A stretch of 64,000 nucleotides of DNA, taken from assembly GCA_020465985.1 (NCBI GenBank), contig JAANYP010004247.1, forward strand, positions 17,951-81,950, read 5' to 3'. This document shows, in pieces, positions 12,746-22,987 of this stretch (positions are counted from its first letter, which is position 1; every line of letters starts with the position of its first letter). The stretch is from Centrapalus pauciflorus (Eukaryota > Streptophyta > Magnoliopsida > Asterales > Asteraceae). Both the position numbers and the translations under genes were made by a program. Below the pieces are notes generated by a model. The model searched no databases. It was given only the letters and a program-made list of their open reading frames with translations, and was not told the DNA's origin.

Positions 12746-14043
12746 TGTCAAAATTGGCACATCTATACCATACTATCCCAAGGAGCAGGAACTGCCATTT
12801 TAACCCTTCTCGGGTGATCAGTGATATAATCACTGTTATTTTCATGTGTTTTTGTTATGTTTTAGTGTGTAAATATGAGATAATTGGTACTGCTAATGTA
12901 GGTTTTTGTGTTTTCAGTTGCTTGGCAAGAAAGTAAAGGAAATAGCAGCTTAAAAGGGGAATTTCGTGCCGGGCGTCCTAGCCAGCGTCCCAGACGCCCA
13001 GGAAACGCCCAAAACTCCCTGAAACAGAGTCTGAGCGTCCTAGCCGGCGTCCCAGACGCCGGGGGCGACGCTGGTGCGGAAAAGTGGCGAAACCTGCAGT
13101 TTTTGAGGGAGGCAGTTACCATTTTCAGGGGGGTTCGCAATTTGGCAGTTTCACACACACAAAGGTGCGATTTTGGGAGGAAAATCGGAGGAGAAAAGCA
13201 ATCGGAATCAAACGAAGATCAAGCATTGGCATCCGATCGATTGTATTTACACAATATCGGTAGTTTTAATGTTTTCATCTGTGTTTGACATTGTTAGTAA
13301 GTTAACCCAAGCTATGCTTGGCTAAATACTTAGTGGTGTTTGTTCTTTAGTTTGCACACTATGGTTTGAATGAATGTTTAATTAATTTCAGTTTCCAATT
13401 GTGCTTAAAGGGGTTGTGGATCTTATTTGTGAATGAATGGTTGTAATCAATGGATATTGTATGTAACGAGGTATAGCGATATCATTAGTTGTGCCGGCTC
13501 ATTCATATGGGGAAGACAATTAATAGACGGCGCATACTTCGTCTTAAGAGTATTTGTTGTGAAAACCAATTCATTTATATGGAAACTGTAAAAGGGGATT
13601 ATATTTGTATGAGTAAATGCGAATGAACAGAAAGTGTATCTAAAATGGTTGATGTCCATGTCATTGATTGTGCCCACTCTCTATAGGGGAGGAAGACAGT
13701 CAATAGAGTGGTATACGTTGTTTTGGAGCATAAGTTGCATAATCGTATCAACTCATGTAAATGGAATCCATAACATTCTGAATTACCGTAGTATGTATGA
13801 CGAGAGAGCAAACACCATCTTTCTCTTCCAGTGAACTTCTTTAATTCAATTCGTGTGTGTGACATCGCCATAATAGTATTTTACAGTATGAAATTAGTTT
13901 AAAACAAATGATTTCAATCCTAATCCAAACAGTCTCTGAACTAGTTTAGCGACCTATCATTCCCTGTGGATTCGATCCCACTTACCCTATCTATATAGTG
14001 TTTTTGGGTTATATTTTTGATACTCATACGACTGGGTCCATCA
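12746..14043 (+). repeat. Putative 5' LTR of the Athila-type element
   Basis: The LTR ends in CATCA three bases before the primer binding site, in the usual position. The start at TG 12746 is a guess because there is no second LTR for comparison. Inside are a GCGTC/GACGC-rich block (12970-13075) and a diverged direct duplication (about 13479-13588 versus 13660-13771, both containing ATTGTGCC/GTTGTGCC, GGGGAAGACA/GGGAGGAAGACAG and TCAATAGA/TTAATAGA). Confidence 0.5.
12970..13075. repeat. GCGTC/GACGC palindromic modules, duplicated
   Basis: GCGTCCTAGCCAGCGTCCCA (12974) recurs with one change (GCGTCCTAGCCGGCGTCCCA) at 13035, each followed by GACGCC. GCGTC and its complement GACGC alternate, so each module can fold. 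The linker AAACAGAGTCTGAGCGTC matches AAACAGAGTGTGAGCGTC in the array at 20.1-20.5 kb, tying the two sites together. Confidence 0.75.
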
Positions 14044-14046
14044 AAA

Positions 14047-14064
14047 TGGCGCCGTTGCCGGGGA
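14047..14064 (+). promoter_or_regulatory. Primer binding site (tRNA-Asp type)
   Basis: TGGCGCCGTTGCCGGGGA is the primer binding site used by Athila elements, complementary to the 3' end of tRNA-Asp by family knowledge. It lies three bases after the LTR end. An identical site occurs at 62159-62176. Confidence 0.85.
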
Positions 14065-14215
14065 ATGGCAGCGCTTGTTAAAGTAGTTTTGATTAACTGT
14101 TTCAGCAAATATTCTTGTTCATAGTAGCTAGCTAATTTTGTGTTAATTTAGTTTAATTTTCAGTATTTTTCATTTTCTTTAACATTCTGAACAGCAACGT
14201 TCAGAATCTTCACGT

Positions 14216-15448
14216 GTGTGTGTGTATCTTAGGTATATGCATACTCGTTACTCCGGGCGAACTTCTCCGTTGCAATACGAAACAGAGATAGAAAGGACTG
14301 CTCGCTCATTGAGGAAGCTACACAGAGGTTATTGGCTTAGTGGTGAGACCAGTGGTAACTCGAACACACTGGAGACATCTGATTCCGAAGAGCAATCCAT
14401 ACATTCAGAGGAACCTGAGAGTGACACCGAACCCATTGTAAACATGGGAGATGATAGGAGGACTGTGGAGTCCCACTACCGACCGGGTGATGTTCCCGAT
14501 ATGTCACCAATTCTGTATCCTGAAATTGAGAATGAACCGGAAATAAAGACTCACTTATTCAGCATCATTCCTCATTTTCATGGAACAAAGAGCGAGGAAC
14601 CATACGATCACCTAGCAGAATTTTCAGCAATATGCAAAGCTAACAGAGTGCAAAGACTACCCGTAGATACTCTCAAACTACGATTGTTCCCATTCTCTCT
14701 CAAGGATAAAGCAAAGCACTGGTTCACGTCTCTACCAGCTAACAGTATTCGTAACTGGGAGGAGATGAAGAGGGCTTTCCTCAACGAGTTTTATTCGATT
14801 AGTAAGACCACTGAAAAGAGGAATAGCATCACCAGTTTCAAGCAAAAGCCGGGGGAACAATTTCATGAGGCTTTCGAGCGACTGAATGAGATGTTACGGG
14901 CATGTCCACATCATGAGGTACCCAAGTGGATGTTGGTGAAGAACTTTTTCGATGGTATCAGCCAAGAGAGCAGAAATATGATTACCGCAGCCTCGGGGGG
15001 TACATTCTTGGCCAAAGAGCATGATGAGGCATGGGAATTGTTGGCACAGTTAGCTAAGGGGTCAAAGGTGCAAGCCGGGTCTGAAACGCCAATTGGAGTT
15101 CAAGTATTGGGAATTGACAATGCTTGGAAAAGGGACGTCACAACGAATATGGAAGCTCTTAGCAAGAAGTTGGATGTTTTGATGAAAAAGGAGCAGATGG
15201 AACAGCGATTACCGGTGATGTGTGTCACTTGTGGGGAGTACACTCACACTTCAGAATTTTGCTATCATGTGCAAGGCGAGCAAGCAAGTGAGATCTCGGG
15301 TTTTCGACCAAGGCAAGATAGGTTTGACCCTCATTCAGAAACTTATAATCCTGGATGGAGGCGTCATCCTAACTTTCGTTGGAGAGATGATCAAAGAGCC
15401 GAGGAGTATCCAAAACCCAGATTTGATCAAGGGAGTCGGTACCCATAG
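14216..15448 (+). CDS. gag: Athila-type gag, ends at an in-frame TAG
   Basis: Capsid/nucleocapsid polyprotein of the retroelement. The retrotransposon-gag domain spans about residues 130-250, with HWFTSLPANSIRNWEEMKRA and the downstream SFKQKPGEQFHEAFERLNEM as typical Athila gag blocks. A single zinc knuckle CVTCGEYTHTSEFC (C-X2-C-X4-H-X4-C) follows near residue 335. Several Met codons are possible starts; residue 8 (14237) also fits. The TAG at 15446-15448 is followed in the same frame by further gag/protease sequence, so gag and pol were one frame. I think the TAG is decay, though a translational stop/readthrough cannot be excluded from one copy. Confidence 0.85.
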   Translation: MCVYLRYMHTRYSGRTSPLQYETEIERTARSLRKLHRGYWLSGETSGNSNTLETSDSEEQSIHSEEPESDTEPIVNMGDDRRTVESHYRPGDVPDMSPILYPEIENEPEIKTHLFSIIPHFHGTKSEEPYDHLAEFSAICKANRVQRLPVDTLKLRLFPFSLKDKAKHWFTSLPANSIRNWEEMKRAFLNEFYSISKTTEKRNSITSFKQKPGEQFHEAFERLNEMLRACPHHEVPKWMLVKNFFDGISQESRNMITAASGGTFLAKEHDEAWELLAQLAKGSKVQAGSETPIGVQVLGIDNAWKRDVTTNMEALSKKLDVLMKKEQMEQRLPVMCVTCGEYTHTSEFCYHVQGEQASEISGFRPRQDRFDPHSETYNPGWRRHPNFRWRDDQRAEEYPKPRFDQGSRYP

Positions 15449-17491
15449 GGTAGGAATTTTTATGGTGGTACATCATCGGGTACTAAGGAAGAAAAGGAAC
15501 CAGTTGTTCATGAAGCTCCCAAGGATTCAAAGATGGATCAGCTTATGGATTACCTAAAGCAACAATCTTATGTGCAGACGAAGTCAATGGCCAGTCTAGA
15601 GAAGCAAATGGGGCAGATCGCAGATCAGCTTACGAAAAGTGATGAAGGAAGATTACCGAGCAATACCCAAGTCAATCCGTCTCATTCAAAAGGCAAAGAA
15701 AAACAATCGGTACATGAGGTGGAAGAGTTGAACGAAGTGAGTGAGTTGCAGAAAGTTACTACCTTGCGAAGTGGGAAGAAGGTTGATAACAAAGTTGTGA
15801 TGCCGGAAGTGGAAGATGAAGATAGTGATGTTGAGGAAACTATAGATAATGGGAAGGAAGTTCCACATTCAGAATCTGAGAAGGAGGTAAAGTTGAAGAA
15901 GCAAGTTCAGTTTGAGGAGGTTGTGGTACAAAAAGAAGAGCAGCCAAAGCCTGAACCGACACCTCCATACCCATCAGCTCTAGAGGACCCGAATAGACCA
16001 ACGTATGGGAAGAAAGGGCCACAGATAGAGGATCTATGGGATACATTCAATCAGGTAAGGATCAACATTCCATTGGTGAAAGCATTGCAGCAAATTCCGG
16101 CATATGCAAAGTTCTTGAAAGATTTGTGCACTCAGAAGCGCAAGTATCCTACGGTTTTGCCGAAGCAAATTCACCTCACGGAGCAGGTAAGTGCAGTAGT
16201 TTCCAGTTCATTGCCACCCAAGCTTAAGGATCCAGGTTCACCTCTTATCTCTGTTACTATAGGTGATATTAGAATTAAAAAAGCATTGCTAGATTTGGGA
16301 GCAAGTGTTAACATACTCCCTGGAAACTTATTCGATCAGCACGATTTAGGAAGCTTAACACCCACAGATGTGGTGTTACAACTAGCTGATCGATCCACTA
16401 AGATTCCAAGGGGCATGTTAACCGATGTGATTGTAAAAGTTGAGGATTTCTATTACCCGGTGGACTTTCTTGTGTTAGATTCAGATCAAAGAAGTCGGGA
16501 TAACCAGCCTGCAATTATTTTGGGTAGGCCATTTTTGGCCACTGTTAATGCCCAAATTAATTGTAGGACGGGTGCCTTGGACTTAGCCTTCGGGAATAGA
16601 AAATTGAAGTTAAATGTTTTCAATGCTGTTTCTAATGTTTCTGATGATTCAGAGTGCTATTTTATAGATTATCTTGATGAGTTAGCAGGATCACAGACAT
16701 CACTCATGACTAGCAGGGATGAGTTGGGATATGCATTGTCATGCCAAGAGAATGAAAAGGCTGATTGGGGTTGGTTGATGAGCTTAGAAGAGATGTTTGG
16801 AGGAACAAAGCCGAGTAAGCAACCTCCATGGTCAATCAAGTTTGAGAAGCTACCAGAAAATCTCCCGGAGTCAAACAAACCATCTTTGGAGCAGGCTCCT
16901 ACACTGGAACTCAAGGCCTTACCCACACATCTCAAATATGTATTTCTGGGGCCACAAGAGAGTTTGCCAGTGATTATAGCTTCGGATTTGACAAAAGAGG
17001 AAGAGGAGGCACTGATTGAAGTCTTGGGAAAGCATAAGGCAGCTATGGGTTGGACAATCTCTGATCTAAAAGGGATAAGTCCTACCATTTGTATGCACAG
17101 AATTATCACGGAGGCTGATAGTAAACCATCAAGGGATGCACAACGGAGACTCAACCCAAACTTGAGAGAAGTGGTAAAAAAGGAGGTGTTGAAGTGGTTA
17201 GATGCGGGTATCATTTACCCCATTTCTGATAGCCAGTGGGTCAGCCCTACACAGACCGTGCCCAAGAAGTCGGGGGTAACAGTGATAAACACCGAGGACG
17301 GGCAGATTGCAACCAGACCAGTAACAGGTTGGAGGGTCTGCATAGACTATAGGAAGTTGAATGCGGCCACATCAAAGGATCACTTCCCGTTGCCTTTCAT
17401 AGATCAGATAGTTGAGAAGCTGGCAGGCCAGAAGTACTACTGTTTTCTAGATGGATATTCAGGGTACAATCGAATTTCCTATCCACCCTGA
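15449..17491 (+). pseudogene. pol: Athila protease and N-terminal reverse transcriptase
   Basis: This continues the gag frame after the TAG; the first Met is at 15533. The acidic linker (15700-15950) leads to the aspartic protease with ALLDLGASVNILP near 16287, the LDLGAS variant of the active site usual in Athila. The reverse transcriptase begins about 17100 and runs through WRVCIDYRKLNAATSKDHFP. At 17475-17477 an extra T in the run GAATTTCC shifts the frame, giving the TGA at 17489-17491. The remaining polymerase continues one frame over from 17451, so this copy cannot make full-length Pol. Confidence 0.85.
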
Positions 17492-19826
17492 TGACCAGGA
17501 AAAGACCACGTTCACGTGCCCTTACGGGACATTCGCCTATAGACGGATGCCGTTTGGGTTGTGTAACGCTCCTGCCACGTTTCAACGTTGCATGATGGCG
17601 ATATTCTCAGATATGGTGGGAGGCTCGCTAGAGATTTTTATGGATGATTTCTCTATCTTTGATAAGACATTTGAGGGTTGTTTATACCATTTGGAGCAAG
17701 TCTTGAAAAGATGCACCGAAAAGAACTTGGTGTTGAGCTGGGAGAAGAGCCACTTCATGGTCAAGGAGGGTATTGTCTTAGGCCACGTAGTTTCTGAGAA
17801 AGGTATGGAAGTGGACAAGGCAAAAATTCAGCTTATTTCATCTTTGCCACCACCAACCAGTGTTAAAGGGGTGAGATCGTTCTTTGGGCACGCGGGATTC
17901 TATAGAAGATTTATCAAGGATTTCAGCACCATTTCAAAGCCGTTGTGTAATCTTTTAGCTAAGGATGCTGAATTTGTGTTTGATGAAGCATGCCTAAAAG
18001 CATTTGAGCTATTAAAGGCTAAGCTTACGGATGCTCCCATTTTGCAGTCACCTGATTGGACGAAGCCATTCGAAATCATGTGTGATGCAAGTGACTTCGC
18101 GGTGGGAGCAGTGCTGGGACAGAGGGTTGATAAGAAGCCGGTTGTGATTTATTATGCCAGCAAAACGTTTTCTGAGGCTCAGCAGAATTACACTACCACA
18201 GAAAAGGAGTTATTAGCGGTTGTGTATGCCTTAGACAAGTTTCGTGCTTATGTATGGGGTGCCAAAGTGATAATCTACTCGGACCATAGTGCATTGAAGT
18301 ACCTCTTGAGCAAAAAGGATGCCAAGCCAAGACTGATCAGGTGGATTCTATTATTGCAAGAGTTTGATCTGGAGATACGGGATAAAAAGGGGTCGGAGAA
18401 TGTGGTGGCTGATCATTTGTCAAGGCTGCCCACGTTGGTTCCAAATTCCATTGAAGTGATCAAGGAATCTTTTCCTGACGAACAGCTGTTATTTGTGTCT
18501 AAATTGCCGTGGTTTGCTAATTTGGTTAATTATTTTGTGACAGGTAAGACACCGAGCCATTGGACGTCACAGCAGCGGAAAAGTTTCTACGCTCAAGCCA
18601 AGTATTACATCTGGGACGATCCTGACCTTTTCAAGATTGGTGCTGATCAGTTGATTAGAAGATGTGTTCCGGAGATGGACCAACTTGATATCCTTACTCA
18701 TTGTCACAGTTTAGCATGTGGGGGGCATTTTAGTGCCAAGAAAACAGCCCATAAAGTGTTAGACTGTGGTTTCTTTTGGCCTTCATTGTTTAAAGATGCA
18801 TATGAGTATATTAAGTCCTGTCTGAGATGCCAACAGGTTGGGGGGATATATAAGAGAGATCAAATGCCCATGGTTCCCATATTAGAAGTAGAAATTTTTG
18901 ATGTTTGGGGAATAGATTTTATGGGTCCCTTTCCTGTCTCTTTTGGTTTCGAATATATTTTGGTAGCCGTAGATTATGTCTCTAAGTGGGTTGAGGCTGA
19001 GGCAACGCGATATAATGACAACAAGGTGGTGTGCAAATTTGTGAAACAGAACATTTTCTCACGCCATGGGATTCCCCGAGCTATTATTAGCGATGGGGGA
19101 ACTCATTTTAAAAATTTTCAGTTTCACACCTTGTTAAAGCATTATGGGGTAACTCATCGCGTTGCCACTCCTTATCACCCACAGACGAGCGGCCAAGTTG
19201 AGGTGTCCAATCGGGAAGTCAAAAGAATTTTAGAAAAGACTGTTAAGCCTAATCGCAAGGATTGGTCGTTGAGATTAGATGACGCATTATGGGCTTATAG
19301 AACTGCATACAAGACCCCTATTGGAATGTCACCTTATAGGCTAGTCTATGGGAAACTTTGTCATCTACCTGTAGAATTAGAGCATAGAGCTACATGGGCA
19401 ATTAGAAATGCTAACTTTGATATTTCTGATGCAGGAAGGATGAGGAAGTTTCAATTGGCAGAATTGGAAGAGATCAGATTGGAGGCATACGAAAGTGCGA
19501 GGATTTACAAGGAAATGACGAAGCATTTCCATGATAAATGCTTGAGAAGGAAGACTTTTGCAGTCGGCAATAAGGTTTGGCTCTATAACTCACGAATTAA
19601 ATTGTTTCCAGGAAAGCTGAGGAGTAAATGGACGGGACCTTATGAGGTAATTCACGTGTATGACAATGGAGCTGTGGAAGTCAAGGATCTTAAGCATGGA
19701 CATTCGTTTACGGTGAATGGCCATAGACTTAAGATGTACGTTGAAGGTCCGGTAAGCACTGACGGTAATCAAGCAATGTTGATAGAGGTAGTGGCTCTCA
19801 AAGAGCCAATCGACTCATCTCTGTAA
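17451..19826 (+). CDS. pol: Athila reverse transcriptase (C part), RNase H, integrase
   Basis: Open for 791 codons in the frame after the single-base insertion. Reverse transcriptase catalytic box FMDDFSIF lies near residue 62, RNase H acidic motif MCDASDFAVGAVLG near 210, and the integrase zinc-binding HHCC region near 418-462 (HCHSLACGGHF ... CLRCQQ). The integrase core has its three acidic residues in GIDFMGPF, SDGGTHF and GQVEVSNRE (about 486, 547 and 581). The Met at 17451 is not a real start; it is only the first one after the shift. No chromodomain follows, as expected for Athila. Confidence 0.88.
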   Translation: MDIQGTIEFPIHPDDQEKTTFTCPYGTFAYRRMPFGLCNAPATFQRCMMAIFSDMVGGSLEIFMDDFSIFDKTFEGCLYHLEQVLKRCTEKNLVLSWEKSHFMVKEGIVLGHVVSEKGMEVDKAKIQLISSLPPPTSVKGVRSFFGHAGFYRRFIKDFSTISKPLCNLLAKDAEFVFDEACLKAFELLKAKLTDAPILQSPDWTKPFEIMCDASDFAVGAVLGQRVDKKPVVIYYASKTFSEAQQNYTTTEKELLAVVYALDKFRAYVWGAKVIIYSDHSALKYLLSKKDAKPRLIRWILLLQEFDLEIRDKKGSENVVADHLSRLPTLVPNSIEVIKESFPDEQLLFVSKLPWFANLVNYFVTGKTPSHWTSQQRKSFYAQAKYYIWDDPDLFKIGADQLIRRCVPEMDQLDILTHCHSLACGGHFSAKKTAHKVLDCGFFWPSLFKDAYEYIKSCLRCQQVGGIYKRDQMPMVPILEVEIFDVWGIDFMGPFPVSFGFEYILVAVDYVSKWVEAEATRYNDNKVVCKFVKQNIFSRHGIPRAIISDGGTHFKNFQFHTLLKHYGVTHRVATPYHPQTSGQVEVSNREVKRILEKTVKPNRKDWSLRLDDALWAYRTAYKTPIGMSPYRLVYGKLCHLPVELEHRATWAIRNANFDISDAGRMRKFQLAELEEIRLEAYESARIYKEMTKHFHDKCLRRKTFAVGNKVWLYNSRIKLFPGKLRSKWTGPYEVIHVYDNGAVEVKDLKHGHSFTVNGHRLKMYVEGPVSTDGNQAMLIEVVALKEPIDSSL

Positions 19827-20101
19827 GTAAAAAAAAAATGCACGAATTTTGTGGGTATATTCACTGCAAACCCTCACGAGACTAAACTCGTCCATCTAAG
19901 TAATTAGGTGGTTTAAAGGCTTGCTATACATGCTAAGTATAGTCGTGTTCCCTACGAAAATGGTTGTTTTTGTGTTTGTTTAAAGTTGTGTTTAGTTAAT
20001 TTAATGTGTGTTTTTAATTTGGAAATGAGCGGGAGTGGCCGTTATTGAGCAAACGGGAGTTGAAAAGCTTTTAGAACGAGTGTCGAGTGAATTTGAAGTA
20101 C

Positions 20102-20540
20102 CAGCGTCCAAGTGAGCGTCGGGGACGCTGAATTTAATTATCAAACAGAGTGTGAGCGTCTTTAAGACGCTCAGAGAGGGGTTCGGACGCTTGGACGGCG
20201 TTGAGGACGCTGAGCAAGACGCTGGGATGCAGGTTGAATGGGAGCTGAAGTGTGCGGCGTCTGAGTGAGCGTCCTAGACGCTGAAATAAATTACAAAACA
20301 GAGTGTGAGCGTTTCCAAGACGCCCTGAAGGAGGTTCAGACGCTTGAGTAGCGTTTGGGACGCCAGGTGGGACGCTGGGGACGCGGGACATGTGAGCTTA
20401 AGTGGGCGGCGTCCAGGTGAGCGTCTTAGACGCTGGAATAAATTCCAAACCCGAGGGATAGCGTCTTTGGGACGCCGAGAATAGCCGCACGGGCGCTGGG
20501 CAGCGTCTTAGACGCTAGGTAGGACGCCTAGGCGATTTTC
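20102..20540. repeat. GCGTC/GACGC tandem array, about 2.8 copies of ~150 bp
   Basis: Copies start near 20102, 20259 and 20408. Each has GAGCGTC...GACGCTG, an A/T stretch such as GAATTTAATTA or GAAATAAATTA, then AAACAGAGTGTGAGCGT (degenerate in copy 3) and several alternating GACGC and GCGTC pentamers. The pentamer pairs are imperfect palindromes, so RNA from here could form serial stem-loops. It lies between integrase and the first downstream ORF and shares its module with the LTR at 12970-13075. Confidence 0.85.
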
Positions 20541-21264
20541 TTCATTTAAACCTCCACCCACCTCATTTATTTTGCACCTACCGTCCTCCCTCTCTCTCCA
20601 AAACGCTCTCATCTCTCTCTCTTGCGAAGCCGACGGTTTCCACCATTGTCGATCGCATCTCTCACGCATTCCCTTCTCTCCACCGATCAGGTAACGATTT
20701 CAAGTTCATCTCTAGCATTTATGCTTCTCTTGTGGTTTTCATGAACCGATTAGGGCTTTTTGTGGATTTGTGTGTGACCTTTGGAATTCTATGTTGCTCA
20801 TGTATGTATGTGGTTGTATTTCTCGTATATAGCATGTACATCACGCACATTTGTGGTTTTATGAAGTTAGGGGTCCGATTTTAGAAGCGAGGGTTATGTG
20901 AACTTGCTTGCTATGAGTTGTATGTGGTTAAGTGGCATGATGCGTGTATATGTTTTTTGTGGTCATTGTGAGTGTGTGATAGTGTTGATGGTGTATGCTC
21001 CAGCCTATGAGTGTGTTGGGTACTCTCACCCATAGAATTTTAGTAACCTCCACCTTTGCAACTAAGTTGGGGAGGGGTGAGTTGTTGCACCGGTTGTCGC
21101 CACACAAACCCACAGTGGTCATGGTGTTTAGTAAGCACAGGATTTCATTGACCTAGGGTTAGAGTGCATTGTCCATCATCACTTCCAGTAGGCATTCATC
21201 ATATGCATTCGATCCATCACGTGGGGCATAGCATCTGATATGATTTGTATCACTGTCTATAGCC
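20540..21264 (+). promoter_or_regulatory. Possible internal promoter/leader with intron before downstream ORF
   Basis: A pyrimidine-rich stretch (20575-20690, with CTCTCTCTC runs) resembles a plant transcription start region. It ends in GATCAG|GTAACG, a good donor at 20691. A matching acceptor TGTCTATAG ends at 21262, two bases before the ATG of the first downstream ORF at 21265. A 572-nt leader intron is therefore plausible and would let the downstream ORF be translated from a spliced mRNA. Only splice consensus supports this. Confidence 0.45.
21064..21077 (+). promoter_or_regulatory. Polypurine-tract-like sequence 1
   Basis: AAGTTGGGGAGGGG is followed by TG. It has the form of an Athila polypurine tract but lies upstream of the first downstream ORF, inside the putative leader intron. 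No LTR-like sequence follows that I can match to the 5' LTR. Confidence 0.3.
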
Positions 21265-22542
21265 ATGACTAGGGCTTCAGCGAGGAAGCAGAAACAAACT
21301 GCAACATCCAGCACACGAAAGCGTTCCCGCCAAACCGTGTCTCCAACGCCTTCTCCAGTACGAGAGTTAGAACAACCAGTGGAGGTGCTGGAGATTGATT
21401 CGAATTTTAAGTTCCTTTTGGAAAAAGGAGTGCATAGGGACGAATTTAAAGACTACGGAGTTTTCGACGCTTTTGGGCGTTTAGGTTGGTCAGCGGCTTT
21501 AGACTGGACCAAGGATGTGATATACCAAGATGCATTGGAGGAGTTCTGCACTACGGTCACAAGGAAGAGAGGTGACCTGTTAGCACCTCTAACTCTTCAG
21601 GCAACAGTAGCTGGTCATGAAGTTGAGATTTCTGCGGAGACGTTAAAGCAACTCTTGGGTTTTGATGCACCTACTGCAGCTGATGGAAGCATCTTGGAAC
21701 ACGAGATATGGGATGAGGACAGTCTAAAGGAAATCCCTCTCGTGTCCCCGGGAATTTGGCAGACATATTTGACGACCGTGTTTGAACTCACTCCCACTTA
21801 GGCTAGAACATATAATGCCCACGCACGTAAAGATCTTAGGCCCTTAGCTAAGGTGTTATGGAAGCTTGTGTTGTATAATGTGCTGCCCCGAAATGTCGAC
21901 ACTACAAGCGTGAAAGTGAAAGAAATCGTGGTTGTGAATGCTTTGTTGACTGGATCACTGTGTATTTCGTTGAGTCATTTGGTACTGGCAAACATCTGGA
22001 ACTCTATACTCTCCTCTAGCCGCACTGAACTTGTACACGTCCGAATGATATCGGAACTTCTGGAACGTATGCGCACACTTCCCTCCACTCCACGTTTTGC
22101 TTTGATCCCTGATCGGGAAAAATACTTCACAAAGCAACTTTTTAGCCGTACTCAATTCATCCGAACAGGTGATGTGTCTATTATTCGGGATTTGATGAGT
22201 GGCTTCGAGACTACTTTGGACCGCCCTCGTTCTCCAGCTGTTTCCCCCGATCAGGTACTTGGTGAATCTTCATCCAATACCACCACTTTGGAAAGCATGC
22301 AGAAGAGCATTCAGGACCTCACCGCTGTAGTAGGAAGAATGCATGAGCAGATGCAGCACCAAGTAATGATCACTCTGGAACTCGTGGAGAAGAAAGTTGA
22401 TCGCTTATACGAGATGGCTGAAGCAATCAATGATGCTGCCAAATATGAAGCTGAGTTGCGGGAGCAGCAGGTGTTAGCAAGGAGGGAACCCGCAAGGAAA
22501 GACAAAGCTCCAATTCGTGAGGAGGATAAGGATTTGGTGTAG
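21265..22542 (+). pseudogene. Downstream ORF A, plant-transposon-protein type, one in-frame TAG
   Basis: A 426-codon frame broken only by TAG at 21799-21801. It begins with a basic Ser/Thr-rich tail (RASARKQKQTATSSTRKRSR), then a domain with FKFLLEKGVHRDEFKDYGVF and, after the stop, DLRPLAKVLWKLVLYNVLPR and VVNALLTGS. A coiled-coil-like C-terminus (about residues 350-420) follows. By memory this is the putative plant transposon protein domain (PF20167-like) found late in Athila-type elements; I did not search. It is a clear paralogue of the ORF at 22988-24355. Without the TAG it would be intact, so the lesion may be recent. Function unknown; env-like by position only. Confidence 0.7.
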
Positions 22543-22810
22543 TTCTGTGTGGTTCTTCAAGTACTTGGAGTTGGTTTCGTAGGTCATTGTCATGAAAACA
22601 TTTTGTTTCTTTTGGGGGTTGATGATTACTTCCGCCGTGTGTGGCGATGGACCATATTATGTGTACTTAACTTTGACACTGTCTCTTTCTTTTGCTATGG
22701 CCTATAATATGCTTGGGTGCCGGTTGCTATTTCTATATCTGATTATGTGCTTTTGTACCCATATGTGTTGCTTATCTGTGTTATTTGTGATGAGGACATC
22801 ACTTTCCTCT

Positions 22811-22825
22811 AAGTTGGGGAGGGGG
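22811..22825 (+). promoter_or_regulatory. Polypurine-tract-like sequence 2
   Basis: AAGTTGGGGAGGGGG is followed by TGTCCAATTTTTTGATTTTG, the form expected where a 3' LTR begins. Yet ORF B starts only about 160 bases later, and I cannot align the following bases with confidence to the 5' LTR. It may mark the true end of one Athila unit, with ORF B belonging to a second unit fused here. Confidence 0.4.
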
Positions 22826-22987
22826 TGTCCAATTTTTTGATTTTGGTGCCCTTTTTGCATATGTGAGATGAATGTGTAACAGGAAACCGTGTTGTGAGCA
22901 GCAGGCTATATGTGGATACACTAGTATTTTGATACTAACAGTTCATTACCATGGTTGCGTGTATTGTTGTGCATTTCAGGATTCACT

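Noticed and set aside
13597..13871. Overlapping short frames in the putative Athila LTR
   Set aside because: Both strands are open by chance inside an LTR with internal duplication.
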